Shown one piece after another: positions 25,662-38,468 of a DNA stretch of 64,000 bases; the first letter of the stretch is position 1; each line of letters starts with the position of its first letter. Source of the DNA: Paramecium octaurelia (lineage: Eukaryota > Ciliophora > Oligohymenophorea > Peniculida > Parameciidae); NCBI GenBank assembly GCA_905182995.1, contig CAJJDP010000022.1, positions 622,169 to 686,168 on the forward strand, read 5' to 3'. The notes beneath the pieces were generated by a model. The model was not told the DNA's origin. It ran no database searches and was given only the letters and a program-made list of their open reading frames with translations. The position numbers and the translations under genes are program-made.

Positions 25662-27343
25662 TCATAATTCGGATTCAGCTTCATAATATTATTCCAAAAT
25701 GCTAAAACATTTTTGATACACACTCTAATTCTAATGTCTTTGTAATTGTTCTATCTTTGAGATGACACCCATTTATTCCAATTAGGTTAAGTAATAATTA
25801 TCATCTTTAAAATCTTAATCACCTAAATTCAAAAAAGAAATAAATACCTCTCTTTAAAACATTTAATAGAGCCTCTAAAACCACAGTCATGGTTTGTGTG
25901 TCTTCCCCTTCTAAAAGTTATTTAAACACATTAAGCAATCCTTTTTAAACTAGCAATTATATGTCTGAATTGCTTCCATGTTTGGTTGAATTTGAGATGG
26001 CCCAAGTAGCCTCCCTTACAATTTCCTCAACATCCGTGGTCATCAATGTGAAGAGCTTCTCTAATATTGCCGAGTCTCTAACGACTTAACTAACCTGATT
26101 GCTACTTCCTGCAGTGATGTTAGAGATGGTCCAACAGGCCTATGATAAGTTAGAGTAATACTTCTCTTCTGATTGCCTTCTTGTCATGAGATAACAACTT
26201 AGGTATTTTAAGTAACAGACCTTAATTTAAAACATAAGTTGTTTAAGTTTCGTCTCCGGTCACAACATTTCCTAATATCCTTAGAGTGGGGATAACTAGT
26301 TGCAAAGATGAATGATCAAGCAATTTAATTAAAGTTGGGATCACTTAAGAATCAATCACAGTTTATAATCTACTATTGTCTCCATCACTTAAATAAGACA
26401 AGGCCCAACAAGCATCAGTCAAAACTTCTGGGTCAGTCTCATCTATTATGACTTTGCAGAATACAGGCAAGGCATTTTTGACATACTATTAATTGATAGA
26501 ATATCATTAAAACCTTGAAATCAGGAATTGGTTTTCCTCTGCAAAGATTACTCAAAGACCAAGTACAATGTTTAATTGTGTTTTTGTTTGGTGCATTTTG
26601 CATAATTGTTATCAAAGGATCGACTCCACCTACTCTCAATATTAGATCTCTGTATTATGTGCAATCACCTGCAATATTACCAATGGCCCATACTGCTTGT
26701 TCTGCAATATCTCTATATTATGAACTCAAGAGTTTAACAAATAAATATATTCCTCCTTTGTCTATGATAGATTGGGTTTGTTGAGTTGTTCCGCTTGCTA
26801 CATTCGTTAAAGCCCAGGCAGCCTCAAGAACAAGTTGTGGGATTTGCTCTTTTTATATTATGTCAATTAATTTAGGCACCAAATTTGCATCTATAACCTA
26901 TTAAATTGGCGCGCCTGACTTTAATAATCATAAAATGTAAATGTTACTTCTACTGACAACATCTTTCTTAATCCTGTCACTCCATAATGTAATTACAAAA
27001 TATCAGTCGAAAAGATCTTTTGGAGAACATCAGGAAAATCTTCAAATGAAAATGTTCGTTTCATAAGTTGCTCTTATTGAGTTTTTAAGGCTAATTGCAA
27101 GTCTTAAGGAAGAGTTGGTGGTATTAAGGGCAGAGATTCAGGAATTTTGTTGGTTTAATTCTAAAATGAATAATCAATATGAACTACATTTTAAGCTAAT
27201 CTTTTATTGTTTATTATATTATTTCTTTCCCTGGACCTGATTTCTGTTGCAAATTCTTCTCTTTTTTTCTTGACTTCACTATTTTATTCAGCTTCATTCA
27301 CTTGCACGTTCCCAAATAATGAAAACTAATTTTATGGCTACAT
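25662..27343 (-). CDS. Importin alpha (karyopherin alpha)
   Basis: Adaptor that binds nuclear localisation signals and links cargo to importin beta. N-terminus [17 protein letters not shown] is followed by an importin-beta-binding region rich in basic residues ([18 protein letters not shown]). Armadillo repeats follow with the hallmark helices [29 protein letters not shown] and [15 protein letters not shown]. The WxxxN pairs that contact the NLS are present in at least three repeats. A 27-bp intron near the IBB and a second one before [17 protein letters not shown] are needed. The C-terminal acidic/tyrosine-rich segment EYYEAESEL before TGA 25662 fits the family's CAS-binding end. Length about 540 residues, as usual. 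Confidence 0.9.
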
Positions 27344-27417
27344 AATAAAATATTTTATGATAAATTTTGCTTTAATAAAAATTATTAACTATATTGTATT
27401 TATTTTTCAAAATAAAT

Positions 27418-30009
27418 ATGAAATACAACAGTTAAACTAATCCTCCTTCGAATTTCCAACACTTTATGGGAGTTGCTCCAAACTAGTTCAGTTCAAATAT
27501 CAAAGGTTAGGTAATATATGCACTATTTATTTGGTATAGACATTGAATTCGCAGCAACAGAATCTGCATGATGAATCAAGGGTCTCATAAATGCCAGTTT
27601 CCAAGATTGAAGAGGTGAATTACTAACATTCCCATGAAGTTAATCATAGTCATATTGATCTCCAATAGCAGTCCTCCAAGGCCTAACATTATCATCCTCT
27701 TACAATGCCATGCAATTGGGATTTGGCTAGAAAGCATGCTTTATCACGAAGAACAGCTTTAGAAAAAAAGAAGGACATTACTAAAACGACAAATGGTATC
27801 CCATTTACTATAATAAACAAGTTGAAACATGTCCTTGTTGTGGTTTTGAAGTAGAGAGAGATGAAATCCCATATTGTTCAAACCCCATGGCATTGTCATT
27901 TCTAGGTTCTGGATTCACATTGTTTTACAATTACCTCAAATATTGCATAATAATCTTGTTCATAACTTTGGTCACCAAACAGATTTATAATCTCTATACC
28001 AGTTATGAGGGATCATATTGTAGTCATGTTAAAAAGGAAAAAATAGAAGGACATGTAGTAGAGTTACCAAATTGTTCGGAATCATTGTTCTTGAGATTGT
28101 CTTTAGCTAATAAATTGGAGTATTTTAAACTATATAAACTAGTAATCGCCAAGCTTTAGAGCATGTGTAAATTTTAAACTTTATTAACTTATTTATTGTA
28201 ATGATGGTCCTCATCTATTTTAGAAAAAGCCAGCGATAGATAGATACAACTATAGATGAAGAACTCTTAACACCTGCTGATTATACAGTTTGTGTCAAGA
28301 ATATTCCTTTAGGATTAGGTTTAGATTACAAATGGGAATTGAAACATATGTTTGAGACTTGTGCAGTCATATCAGACACAAAACCTATAGTTGTGAAAAA
28401 AGTAGTTCTAGTTTATGACATCGAAGAGATTATCGAGATGGAAAAACAACTTGACGAATTAGTGGATAGGAAGAAAGATATTATAAAAGAATACAATTAC
28501 AATTTTAATCATCCAAAAGTCTTGGAAATAGACTAAAAAATAAAAGAGTTCGAGCATAAGATACATTAGACAGAGAAAGAGTATGAAAGAGAGAATAAAA
28601 AATTTGCTGGAATTGCATTCATATCCTTTGAGGATGAAACTATGAAAAATTTGGTGTTATAAGAAAATTAACATACTTAGTTAGAGAGAATGAAGTCATA
28701 TTGGAATAAGGGTAAATTAGAAGGATTGTCCGAGAATGATTTATCATGGCATGAATAGAAATTATTTATTGAACAGGCTCCAGAACCAAATGAAGTTGAT
28801 TGGGAATTCATTCATGTTAAAACTGAGGAGAAGATAAGTAAAAGAGTCAAGGCTTGGATAATTTACCTATTAGTTGAAAGCGCAGCATTTTATTCAATTT
28901 ATCTAATAGCGCATAAAGTGGCTAAATATGGAGATGAGGCAAGAGAAGAAGAAATACAAGGAAAATTGGATCATAATACTATGTTGAAAATAAACATTTT
29001 ATCTTTTATAATCTCTTTGAGCATTGTTTTATTTAATAAATTTGCAGTTGCTAAAATAGTTCATTACATTGTAGATGATGAAAAGATCTCAAGTAAAACC
29101 AAATTTCAAATATCCTTTGTATACAAATACGCCTTAGCATTATTTTTGAATGCTGCCATCATTAGTTTTCTGGTGGATATTGTAATTTTAAAGAATGTGG
29201 AAGGAGCTGGAGGTTTCTTGCAAAACGAAAGCTAGATTTTTATTCTGAATGCTGTGCTACCTCCATTTATATGGTGTGTAGATCCATGGAGTCTGTGCAA
29301 AAACATTTGGAGATGGTACATTGTAAGAAAGGGAGACAAAGCCTTGTTAACCCAATAAGAGGCAAATACTTTAATGGAGGAACCAGACTATTTGTCAGCC
29401 AAAAGGTACTCCGATATTATGAAAACAATGTGGTTTACTTTTCTATACGGCACAGCCATTCCTTTGGGTACAGTTTGCAGTGCTTTTGGAATTCTAATTT
29501 ACTATTATGTTGACTATTATAACATTTTGAGAAGGAGAACTGTGAAGGAATCCATTAGCATTCAACTATCTACAGGTAGATATAATTTTTAGTTTTAGAA
29601 ATGATTGAGATGTTGGAATACATAATAGTGTGGAGTGCCTTTGGAGAAATGATTATGACTTATGCATTTTTCAAGGAGATAAGTTAAATTGATGTTTTGT
29701 TGATGGTGATTGCTATCATCTATGCTTCCTTACCAATGGAAGACATCTCATAATATTTGTTCCCAGTAGTCAATAACGAAGAGGTATCACTGATTGCTAA
29801 TTAATTTATAGATTAAACCCTATGATGAAGGATGTTTGGGTTTCGATACAGACTATGACAGAGAAAACCCAGTGACAAGACACAAAGCTATTGAAGAATG
29901 GAATGAAAAACAAAATATGCTGATAGATTCAAACCACAAAATTCACAAGTACTATCAATAATAAGATCAATTTGGGTATAATAATGATGTCCATTATGGT
30001 AGAAGATGA
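27418..30009 (+). CDS. OSCA/TMEM63/CSC1-like ion channel
   Basis: Multi-pass membrane protein of the calcium-permeable, stretch- or osmo-gated cation channel family. Features in order: Gln-rich N-terminus, a CPCCG motif, a first membrane segment (MALSFLGSGFTLFYNYLKYC and onward), a cytosolic RNA-recognition-like domain (CVKNIPLGLG; AFISFEDE) with a coiled insertion, then the family-typical APEPNEVDWEFIHV leading into the pore-domain helices (IIYLLVESAAFYSIYLIAHK, SFIISLSIVLFNKF, FLNAAIISFLVDIVIL, LPPFIWC, MWFTFLYGTAIPLG, and two more). Short introns near 27506 (29 bp), 27651 (20 bp), 29574 and 29790 are required. The C-terminal hydrophilic tail ends at TGA 30009. Family membership is well supported; ion selectivity is not readable. 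Confidence 0.75.
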
Positions 30010-30048
30010 TTTTTGAATAAATATTATTATCATTTTAAATAATTATAA

Positions 30049-31320
30049 ATGATCAAAAGAATGTAAAGTAAGGAGGACATCATAAAAGATTAATACATGA
30101 AGACTTTAACATGTTTCTTATAGGACAGCACTCTATATGACTGCTTATCTATCAATAATTAAGTCAGTGTAATTGATTAGTCATTCTCCTTGTATGATGT
30201 TTTCAATGTCTTTATCGAGACACATATTGATGAAGTATTGTTTTGGAATCCAGATGTAGCTTATTATGATGGAGTATTCACTCAAACTGATTTGATTAGA
30301 ATCATTCTCAAATGCTATCAAAACACGATAAATGGCATTCCGAATGGTAATCTTAACAGCATATTTTAGTCAGTTTGGGGAAATAGTAAAAATTAAGTAT
30401 AGCCCATAATGGAAGAAGAAGATGAAGATAGAACATCTACTCCTGTCACCAAAACTTAAGCTATTGGCTAGGAGTAAATCAATAAGTTGCTCATTGATTT
30501 GAGGACTATCTCTGTAAGAGACTGGTTTAATTCATATGGAGAGAATCTTCATTAAAGCAGTCTTGTCTAGGCAGATATGGCTGATAACCTAAATGACGCC
30601 ATGAAGAAAATATTAAAGTAGGGCGTAACAAGAATTGTAGTTATTGATACTGAATCTAGAGTTATTGTGGGTATCCTCTAGCAAAAAGATATTTTGGCTT
30701 TTCTTGTTAAAGGATTTAGTTAGTATTTCCATTTATAATTATCCCAAAAATCACATAAGATTGAAGTTCGAAGTGAAAATCAATAACAATCTGAATAACA
30801 TGAGTTGGAAATAGGTTACTTTAGTGATACTATACTCCAGTTGAATGCTAAACTCCCATTCGACACAAATGTATATGAGTAAACTACTCTTCTTATTCTA
30901 GCGTGTTTTATAAATTGATTTATGTTTTCAAAAGAAATGCTATACCTATTGTGGACATTAATAACTAATATTTGGGCTTGATTGATAGAAGGGATTTTTT
31001 ATTCATCCTCAAGTATCAAGTCTACGACATGGTATGACTCAACATTTAGATTAGCTCAATAGATAAGCCATTGATTTATTGAATTTTATTAGAATTGAGA
31101 AATCTAAGTATGCTGGCTTTTGTATTTGTAACAAAGAGCTATTTCACATGAAGCAAACTGTAAAAGAAGTATTACTTTTATTCATCAAAAGGTTGTTGAA
31201 AATTTACTTCTCTCGTCTAGAGGTAGTCTAGTATGTCTGAATGATAACAAAGAACCCATTTCCACACTTTAGATGTCTGATCTCTTCAAAATATGTTTAG
31301 ATGATATCGAAATAGAATGA
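30049..31320 (+). CDS. AMPK gamma-subunit-like CBS-domain protein
   Basis: Four CBS motifs in tandem, as in the AMP-activated kinase gamma subunit that senses AMP/ADP/ATP. Motif evidence: LYDVFNVFIETHIDEVLFWN..YDGVFTQTDLIRIIL (CBS1), MKKILKQGVTRIVVID..VGILQQKDILAFL (CBS2), RNAIPIVDINNQYLGLIDRR (CBS3) and SSRGSLVCLNDNKEPISTLQ (CBS4). An acidic Gln/Ser linker between CBS1 and CBS2 is unusual. Several introns are needed in the second half, the clearest being a 32-bp GTAAAAGAAG..CAAAAG before VVENLLLSS. Stop TGA 31318-31320. The nucleotide-binding Asp/Arg residues are only partly recognisable, so binding specificity is uncertain. Confidence 0.8.
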
Positions 31321-31418
31321 AATTATTCTACAATAATATGTTTATTATATAAATTCTTATTTGTATCGATAAAGCCCCTTCAAATTCATTTTTTTTTATA
31401 TATTTCTATTAACTTTTT

Positions 31419-32396
31419 ATGAATTAAACATAATATAATGCTAGGTTGTCTTTGACATCATATCGCTCAAATGATATAGACTTTGATACTTTCAAAAGAA
31501 ATTTAGAGGCTGATATATCTAAAAGTTGGATTGGGTTTTAATACTTAAAAGAATTAGAATAGAGGAGAGATTAAGTTGTCAGCAAAATTGAGAAATATAT
31601 ATCGAAACTTACAACTGACAATGGAAATCTTATCCTTTATTGTGAATTTACGTTTAATCACAACTTAGATCTTTTAATTAAATCATCGGATATCCGAAAA
31701 GATTTTATAGAGCAGCTCCCCCCAAATGTAAATCCTGGTGTAAAAATTAATTAACCAGATTTGCTATCAGCTTTGACCCAAATAAAAGATTATATGTATA
31801 AGGAAAGCAGTGCCTTTAAAGAATGGCTTTTGAAAAACTAGAATTGTAAAGGAGATATTTGGAGTTAGGCGGAATGGATTTTGTAAAATAACAATTAAAA
31901 GGAGGGAGATAAATACTTAACTCAAGTTGAAAAGCACAGAAAAAATATGATGGCTACTCTAATTAATTCTAAAATTGATTAAGATTAATGTATGGAATTG
32001 CAGAGCTATCTTCTCCATTACTATTAGTATTTTGATCAACTTAGTGTCAATTCCAGGAATTAAATCTACGATTTATTTCTAATATTTTTGGGTAGCTTTG
32101 ATGGTTAGGAAGAGCAAAAACGAAAACATAATCAATTATTCAGAAATAATTAATTCACAATTCAAGCGAATAAAATCTTTTTTGTCAATATACCAGGTCC
32201 GCCATAATTTCAAATTTCAATTCCTAAATTTTTATGGAGTGAAATTTTAAAATCAAACCTATAAGGGTACATAATTTCGAAAATGATAGAAAACTAGGAA
32301 TTAAATTTGAATTTTCAAGTCATCGAAAAAATTTTTCTATCTAAACTAAGAGAATAGTAATAAAGGTTCCCTCAAAATGTGGCAAAAAGGAAATGA
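31419..32396 (+). CDS. Hypothetical intronless protein, 325 residues
   Basis: Uninterrupted frame of 326 codons from MNQTQYNARLSLTSYRSNDI to TGA 32394-32396. The middle is helical and possibly coiled-coil (YLKELEQRRDQVVSKIEKYI; EKHRKNMMATLINSKIDQDQ). No signal peptide, membrane segment or recognised domain. Many TAA/TAG glutamines. The start is chosen as the first ATG after the TGA-containing spacer. Probably cytosolic. Function unknown. Confidence 0.7.
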
Positions 32397-32662
32397 TTTT
32401 TGAATTTGTTATTAAATTATCAATAATTTTACATATTATAATTAATATTAATCATATGTAATTCTTAATCTAAAGAAAATTTGAGATAATAATTTTATTC
32501 GAGATTAACAGGTATACTTTTGAGAAATAAATAAGAATTCATACTTTATATAAGGTATTCTATTGTTTAAGATGATAAATTGCATGATAAATTAAATCTT
32601 TTTTTAAAATATAAGAAATGGTTAAAAACTCAGCCTAAGACCCATAAGACAATTCTTTATAA

Positions 32663-33302
32663 ATGAAAGTAAAGAAGAAATTTACTTTGAATAGATTAGA
32701 TAATACTTAGTTTCAGGCAGAAGACTCCCATCAAAAGAAGATCCAAATCCAAAAGTCATTAGCATGAGAATTTTTGCCAGAAATACAGTTGCAGCAAAAA
32801 GCAGATTTTGGTATTAGCCATAAGACTAAAATTTAGGTGGAATTTAAGAAGATTAAATAAACTTAGACCATCACATGGTTAGATTTTGGCAGTTTAAGAA
32901 TTGTTTGAAAGAAGAGACACAAATGTTAAGACATACGGAATAGTTCTTAAATACCAATCACGAACAACTATACACAATATGTATAAGGAATTCAGAGATA
33001 CTACTTTAAATGGTGCTGTGTCTTAATTATGTAAGCATTTAATAAATTAATTCATTAGACTAAGAAATGGCAGGAAATCATAGAGCATAGCCATAAACAA
33101 TTCACATTCTCAGAACATCTGTATCGACAAAAAGTGCTGATATCAAGAGAGGCAAAACAAATTAATACAGAGTATACAAATTTGCTATTTTTTAAAGGGA
33201 GATTCAATTAAATTCCCAATTGTTAAGACTGTTCCAAGAGCAAGCCATAAAAAATTCAGAACTGTATTCAAAGCAAAAAGACCAAATCTTTATAGATCAT
33301 GA
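32663..33302 (+). CDS. RPL18A: 60S ribosomal protein eL20 (L18a)
   Basis: Component of the large cytosolic ribosomal subunit. Spliced reading begins [20 protein letters not shown], then [40 protein letters not shown] and [20 protein letters not shown], and ends [20 protein letters not shown]. These match eL20 along its full length of ~177 residues. Four introns (26, 26, 28 and 26 bp) are needed, the first only six bases after the ATG, and they give exactly 178 codons. An unspliced reading of the same region would look like junk, which confirms the intron calls. Stop TGA 33300-33302. Confidence 0.93.
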
Positions 33303-33339
33303 TGATGATGATTTAGTACAATATTAATAATAAAAATAA

Positions 33340-33844
33340 ATGGCAAATAAACATTCTAATAATGACATAAAATTTAACATTCTTCTTGCTGACAATTCTA
33401 AATCCAAAGATCTTCATAGCTCCTCATTTTCAACATAAAAAATGCAAAATAGCTCTCAGCATGGTGGAGGTACGCATACTTAAATTAACAATAGCAAAAA
33501 ATATAGTACCAACGGCAACATATTTATAGTAAATAGATGAAAAGTATTCATAAATGTACATGAATAAGTAAATTGATAAAGCAAAAAAAGGCACATAACA
33601 TAATCAAAAGCCCAGTCACAATGATAATACTCAAGTAAATAATTTTCTGGATGTCCCTAACAAATTTCGATAATAAAAACAATCAGAAATTTTGGGAAAT
33701 AATTCATACATCCCTCAAATATAGCCTATTGTAAAAAGCGAATTATTGCAGCCTTAAAATCCACAACTTAATGAGACAATATCTCCAATGAAGGCTCCAG
33801 TTTTGAATATTCCTGGCGATATATCGTTATCCAGAGGAGTGAGT
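33340..33844 (+). CDS. Hypothetical disordered protein, 159 residues
   Basis: Starts MANKHSNNDIKFNILLADNS 37 bp after the eL20 stop. One 25-bp intron at 33470-33494 gives exactly 160 codons. The protein is Asn/Gln/Ser/Lys-rich, with no hydrophobic core, and ends PVLNIPGDISLSRGV. Composition suggests an intrinsically disordered regulator. Not recognised. Confidence 0.6.
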
Positions 33845-33927
33845 GAAAGAGGACTGAAATGAAATAGATATGTATGAAGAAATCACTAATTCTAAATATC
33901 TAATTGAGAAATCAAATATTTAATAAA

Positions 33928-34969
33928 TCAAACGAGGAATTTCTTTATTGAAATTGATTTGACACTTTGAAACTTTTATTCCTCTGAAGTTTCAGGGAAA
34001 TCCTCAAAGCTATTGTCTTCAAAATCGATGTCTTCTAAAAAATAAATTGCATTCTATATAGTTATTCTAACCTTTGGATCTTGCTCGAGCATTCTCTACA
34101 ATAATTAGCATAAATAATATTTCGGAGATCTATTAATGATAGTGGTCTTATTAATTGTAACTTGCCTTGCCCTTCCTTGAGAGTGTTATTGTTAGACTTT
34201 ACTGGTTAACCTAAAATGCAATTTGTTAATACATTTCCTTTAATAGAGATCCTAACATCAAAACATCATGTTGCTCATAATAAAACCTCTCCATTTCAAC
34301 CCAATCTCCATGAGTATTTTTGGTAGAATCCTTAAGCTCATGCAAATAGTCATTTTCTTTAGAAACTGCTTTGGTTCTGAATGCTTCTTCAGTTTTTACT
34401 AGTAGTTCAAAATCTATAATCAGGATTTCTCCATCACTTTATAGAAAGATATTTGTAGATGTGATTTCTCTAAATACATACCCTATTTTATGCATATCGT
34501 TTATAAATTTAAGGAGAGTTTTCGTAGTAGAAATGATTTCTTACGGTTCCATCCTATACTGACTACCTATCCTCTCCTTTAACGTTTTTCCATTTAAAAT
34601 ATTTGTCACTATATACAAGTTCTTTTCTTCAACAAAGTACTCCTCACATTTAAGAATGTTTGGATGAGTTATGTTAATCATCTGTATTAATCTTAAATAT
34701 TCCTACTTAATCGAATTATAATACCTAAGAAGTCAAATCAGAAATTGGAAATATTTACATATAATATTTTTTTTGATTGGCGCAACAATAAGTTAAATAA
34801 ATCTGATATTACTAAAAAGTTTACTTTGCTTGAATAGCCAGATCTCTCACATTGAATTAGATTGTACATTTTAGCTATGTTACTATAAGTGACTTTTCCA
34901 TCCAGATTATCCTTTAGAGTTAGAGATTGTTCGTGAGTCAACAATATAGTTTTCCAGGAGTTCTTCCAT
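33928..34969 (-). CDS. Protein-kinase-like protein lacking catalytic residues (probable pseudokinase)
   Basis: The kinase fold is visible: INITHPNILKCEEYFVEEKN matches the alphaC-beta4 HPNIL segment, NLYIVTNILNGKTLKERI the hinge, and MLEQDPKVRITIQNAI the closing helix (LxxDPxxRxT). The catalytic loop that normally reads HRDLKPxN is FREITSTNIF, so the proton-acceptor Asp is replaced. DFG is DFELL. The VAIK lysine region (KKYYM..YYNSIKQEYL) shows no clear lysine, and the glycine loop is not evident. Introns near 34744-34775 and in the N-lobe are needed, so exon borders there are approximate. Probably a non-catalytic scaffold; a divergent active kinase is less likely. Confidence 0.65.
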
Positions 34970-35242
34970 AAAAACTAAAATCCATTGAAAGTAAAATCAC
35001 TATTGAAAGACCATTTGATAATTGTTGATAGATTCAAAGGGATTTTGTACTTTAGATTCTATTCGTTCTTTCTAATTAATTTATTTCTTACCTTTCCAAT
35101 AACTATTTATTATGGATTGAGATATAATTTATAGTCGGTGCTAAAAAGGAGATGTTAGCTTCTACAAATCATTATTTATTGAATTATTTATGAGAACTTA
35201 CGTTTTATAAATTAATAAGAATATAAAATAATAATTTAAATC

Positions 35243-36769
35243 TCATAAATATTCCTATCTTAAGAATTTCTCTAAGACTATCTTAGATTCCATTCTATGA
35301 TCAGCAGGTACTTCATGACCTGCATTTCTGAAGCTTACAAAGGTCAAACCTTCAATGTCAAACACATTTCCTGCATTTTAATCTTTATCAGCTTCTCTCC
35401 ATGCAGGGACATACCAAGGTCTCCATGGTTTTATTGTATTTAATTCTATCATTAATAAAATTGCATTACATAATGAATTTTGAAGTTTATCTATCCAAAA
35501 AAGAGTACCAGCAATTGGGACCACTCCATCTACATCTCCACTTAGAATAAGAACTCTGATATTATTTTTGATGATAGTAGGGTAAATGTCTAAAGATCCA
35601 TTTGGGTTTATTTGATAATCTTAGAAATTTAACGAGCAAGCAACCCATTTTGGTGATTTTTAGTCTATATTAAGTAACTAGAATGATTATGAAAACTGAT
35701 TACAGTTCGAACTTCATCCATCTAAAACCAATGATACAGGCCTTTAACATCCACACATGGAGGTACATCAGAGTCCTCTTTCTCTTCATCTGAAACTCTA
35801 AGTGGACTTTTCATTCTTTTACTTCCTTCGGGAGTGTAAGTAATGCATTTGGAATAAACATTGTATTAGTTCAAATTATAGGAATATTAAGGTCCAGCAA
35901 TTTAAGCCAAAGCTTCATAAGCTATGGCTTAGCATTGTGGTGCAGCAGATCCGTAACATTCTTCTGTGTGATTAATTATTTTTTCATAGGTTTCTTCACT
36001 AATAAAGCCGTGTCTTCCATAAAAGTCTAATCTATGTCTTGGAAATAGATATCCTAAATAAGTACACTCGCTAGGATCAGTGCAACCATTTCCAATTATT
36101 ATACCTTAAATGTTTATTCTTAAGACTTCAGGATTAACAGGTTATTAATTATATTTTATAATCTCCTGGGTTAAGGTTGGCACATAGATGCCAGCATAGG
36201 ATTCACCACCAATATAGAATTTTTGATTTTTGAAATTTGGATGTCTAACGAAAAACTCAATCAATGCATGCATATTGTATGCAGCGGTTGACTCATCAGA
36301 TTATGGTCCAGCTGGGCCATAAGAATATCCAACCGATATTGGAGATTCAATGTAAAGCAGGTTAGCCTAATTGATAAGATAAGTATCTTACAAATGCTGT
36401 CCAAGTATGAGGATTCTCTTCAAATTCAATAGACTCTGAAATGAATGTGTAAGGACCACTTTCTGTAAATGCTGCAATCATTGATGAACATCCTGGCCCT
36501 CCAAGTAACCATAGTATCAAAGGCTTTTCAGAGGCAGAATCTATAGCTGGATAAAAAAGGTAATGAAACTAGACTGATCCATCATCATTTGCACTAAGAT
36601 AACCGGAATATCTAAAATATATTCAATAATCCTACATCTATCCTTAATAGTTTGTACCAAATAGGGCATTAAGTTTTGTAATGTCAACTTCATCCTTCTC
36701 CAAAGCCTTAGTTTCAAAGGCATACAAAGCAAGGAAGCAGATCGAGATTAGCATGATAGCTTTTTTCAT
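35243..36769 (-). CDS. Serine carboxypeptidase (peptidase family S10)
   Basis: Lysosomal/secreted exopeptidase removing C-terminal residues at acid pH. Signal peptide MKKAIMLISICFLALYAFE, then a 24-bp intron (GTAGGATTATTG..TTTTAG). Family landmarks: PLILWLLGGPGCSSM (oxyanion region), FYIGGESYAGIYVPTL with the nucleophile Ser, LILSGDVDGVVPIAG with the catalytic Asp, and FRNAGHEVPADH with the catalytic His. The triad is complete, so the enzyme should be active. Cysteines suitable for disulphides are present (NGCTDPSECTYL; EECYGSAAPQC). Stop TGA 35243. A further intron or two near 35640 and 36350 is needed to keep the frame. Length is about 470 residues, normal for the family. Confidence 0.92.
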
Positions 36770-37170
36770 AATTTAATAAAACTAATTACATCACCGAAAA
36801 TAAACAATGAAATATGTAAACCAATAATATGTAATAAGTACATTTGCCATTTTCATATATTACCACAAAAGTCAAAATAAACAATTGTTTTTATACCATA
36901 TTTTGCACAGATTGAAGACTTTGCGATATCCTCTATAATTTTCTAAATGCGTTTAGTGTACAATTCCTATAACACTCCAAAATTGCTTTCATGTACAAAT
37001 TTATAAGGCTTAAATTTTTCTTATTATTTTACTAAATTCTCTATGGTATTAATCACTAAATTTTTGAATGATTTTTTAACTTCAGCTATATGGTAACATA
37101 TTCCTGCTTTTCAAAAATTATAATAGGATCAGATTGAAATGTTTGTTTATTATATTTTTTATATCGTATT
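36770..37170 (-). other. Spacer with a coding-like minus-strand stretch lacking a start
   Basis: Between the carboxypeptidase start and the next plus-strand gene. On the minus strand from about 37110 down to 36850 there is a TGA-free frame with protein-like composition (SFKNLVINTIENLVKQQEKF; GVLQELYTKRIQKIIEDIAK), ending at TGA near 36862. No in-frame ATG precedes it and no GT..AG leader is convincing. It could be the body of a small helical gene with an unseen first exon, or a relic. Confidence 0.3.
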
Positions 37171-38404
37171 ATGTTGAAATTAAACTATTTAAAAGAACCT
37201 AAAGATAAAAACATTTAAACAAACATTAAAGAAAACGAATGCACAGATGATAAAATTGATAATAAAAATTCAGAGGCTTGTGTAAATTCATCCATTTAAC
37301 CTTAGATAACATAAGAATCATGCACATAACCGTTTTTATAAATTCAATAACACACTTAAAGAAGTCCTTTTTTAAATAATGAAGGAATTATTTACTCAAG
37401 CTCTGAGCTTCAAAGTGAAATAAATCAATTTAGTTCTATGGAAGAGTTATCATCAAAACTAAATACTTACATCGATTCATATTTATAAGAATTGAGATAA
37501 CCTTAATCATTTCTAGAATAACTTTCATTTAAATAATCTGAAAGCTATGAAGAGGACTCTTCAGAAGGTCTATGCTAAAGAATCTATTCGGTATATTTTG
37601 AATTTAAAAATTAGAAATTTGTATCTTAGATAAACTTATCAGTCATATAATCATATGATTATATTTCAAGTATAGATGAGTAATAAAAGGATGAAACTCC
37701 ATTATCACTCTCAACCCCTATATTGAATTAAGAAGTTAGTAATCTTCCTGATAAAAATACAAGTGGATCAAGAAAATTATGTTAGGATTAATTTCGTTTA
37801 ACCTGCAGCTATCCTTTAAGTTAAGTTTGAGTTTAAATTTTTCCATATTTTTTTTTTTGATTTCATATTCTATCATTACTAATTATAAATCATTTGTTTT
37901 GGGTAGCAATAATTTTAAGCACCAAATTAAAATAAATCAATTTATTGAGATTCTCCTCAAAGTACAAAAGGATAACATTTGAACTTTCAAATAAAATTTG
38001 TAATAAAGAGCAAATTTGGCTGAGCCGAAAAAAATTGAATTTATAAAAGAATTTATTAAAACCTCTAAGAGAATCTTGGCAAAGATAACAAAGAAGTAAT
38101 TAGATGAATCACAATACGATTAAAATCTAGATAATTTTTTTGGATAGGATAATTTATGAAGAAAGAAAAATGATAACAAAAATTATAAGTCTTGTGAAAG
38201 GAAAGAAAATTAGTTGAGTCAACACTAAATGATTTAAATTGCGGTAGGGAGTCACCATCTAGAGAAATAAGTAATCTAATAATGTTATTAATGAAAAAAT
38301 TTAACCTCCAATATAGGCCTGGAGTGCATTCAAAAAGTTTAGAAATATTTACTTTTTGGCTTTTTCAAATGAAGCTCTCACAAGTCATTAATAGGAAATA
38401 TTGA
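37171..38404 (+). CDS. Hypothetical Ser/Gln-rich protein, several introns
   Basis: Begins MLKLNYLKEPKDKNIQTNIK and is disordered for about 200 residues (SSSELQSEINQFSSMEELSS; SESYEEDSSEG). From about 37920 the reading becomes helical (KINQFIEILLKVQKD; KKIEFIKEFIKTSKRILAKI), and it ends near TGA 38402-38404 with EISNLIMLLMKKFNLQYRPG. The frames between these parts differ, so at least two introns are needed (around 37830-37905 and 38150-38230); I could not fix their borders. No membrane segment or named domain. The pieces could in principle be two genes, but there is no ATG for a second. Confidence 0.5.
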
Positions 38405-38468
38405 TTTATAAATGTTTTGGTTAAAAAAAATATATAAATGTAATATTACAATATTATATTATAAAAAA

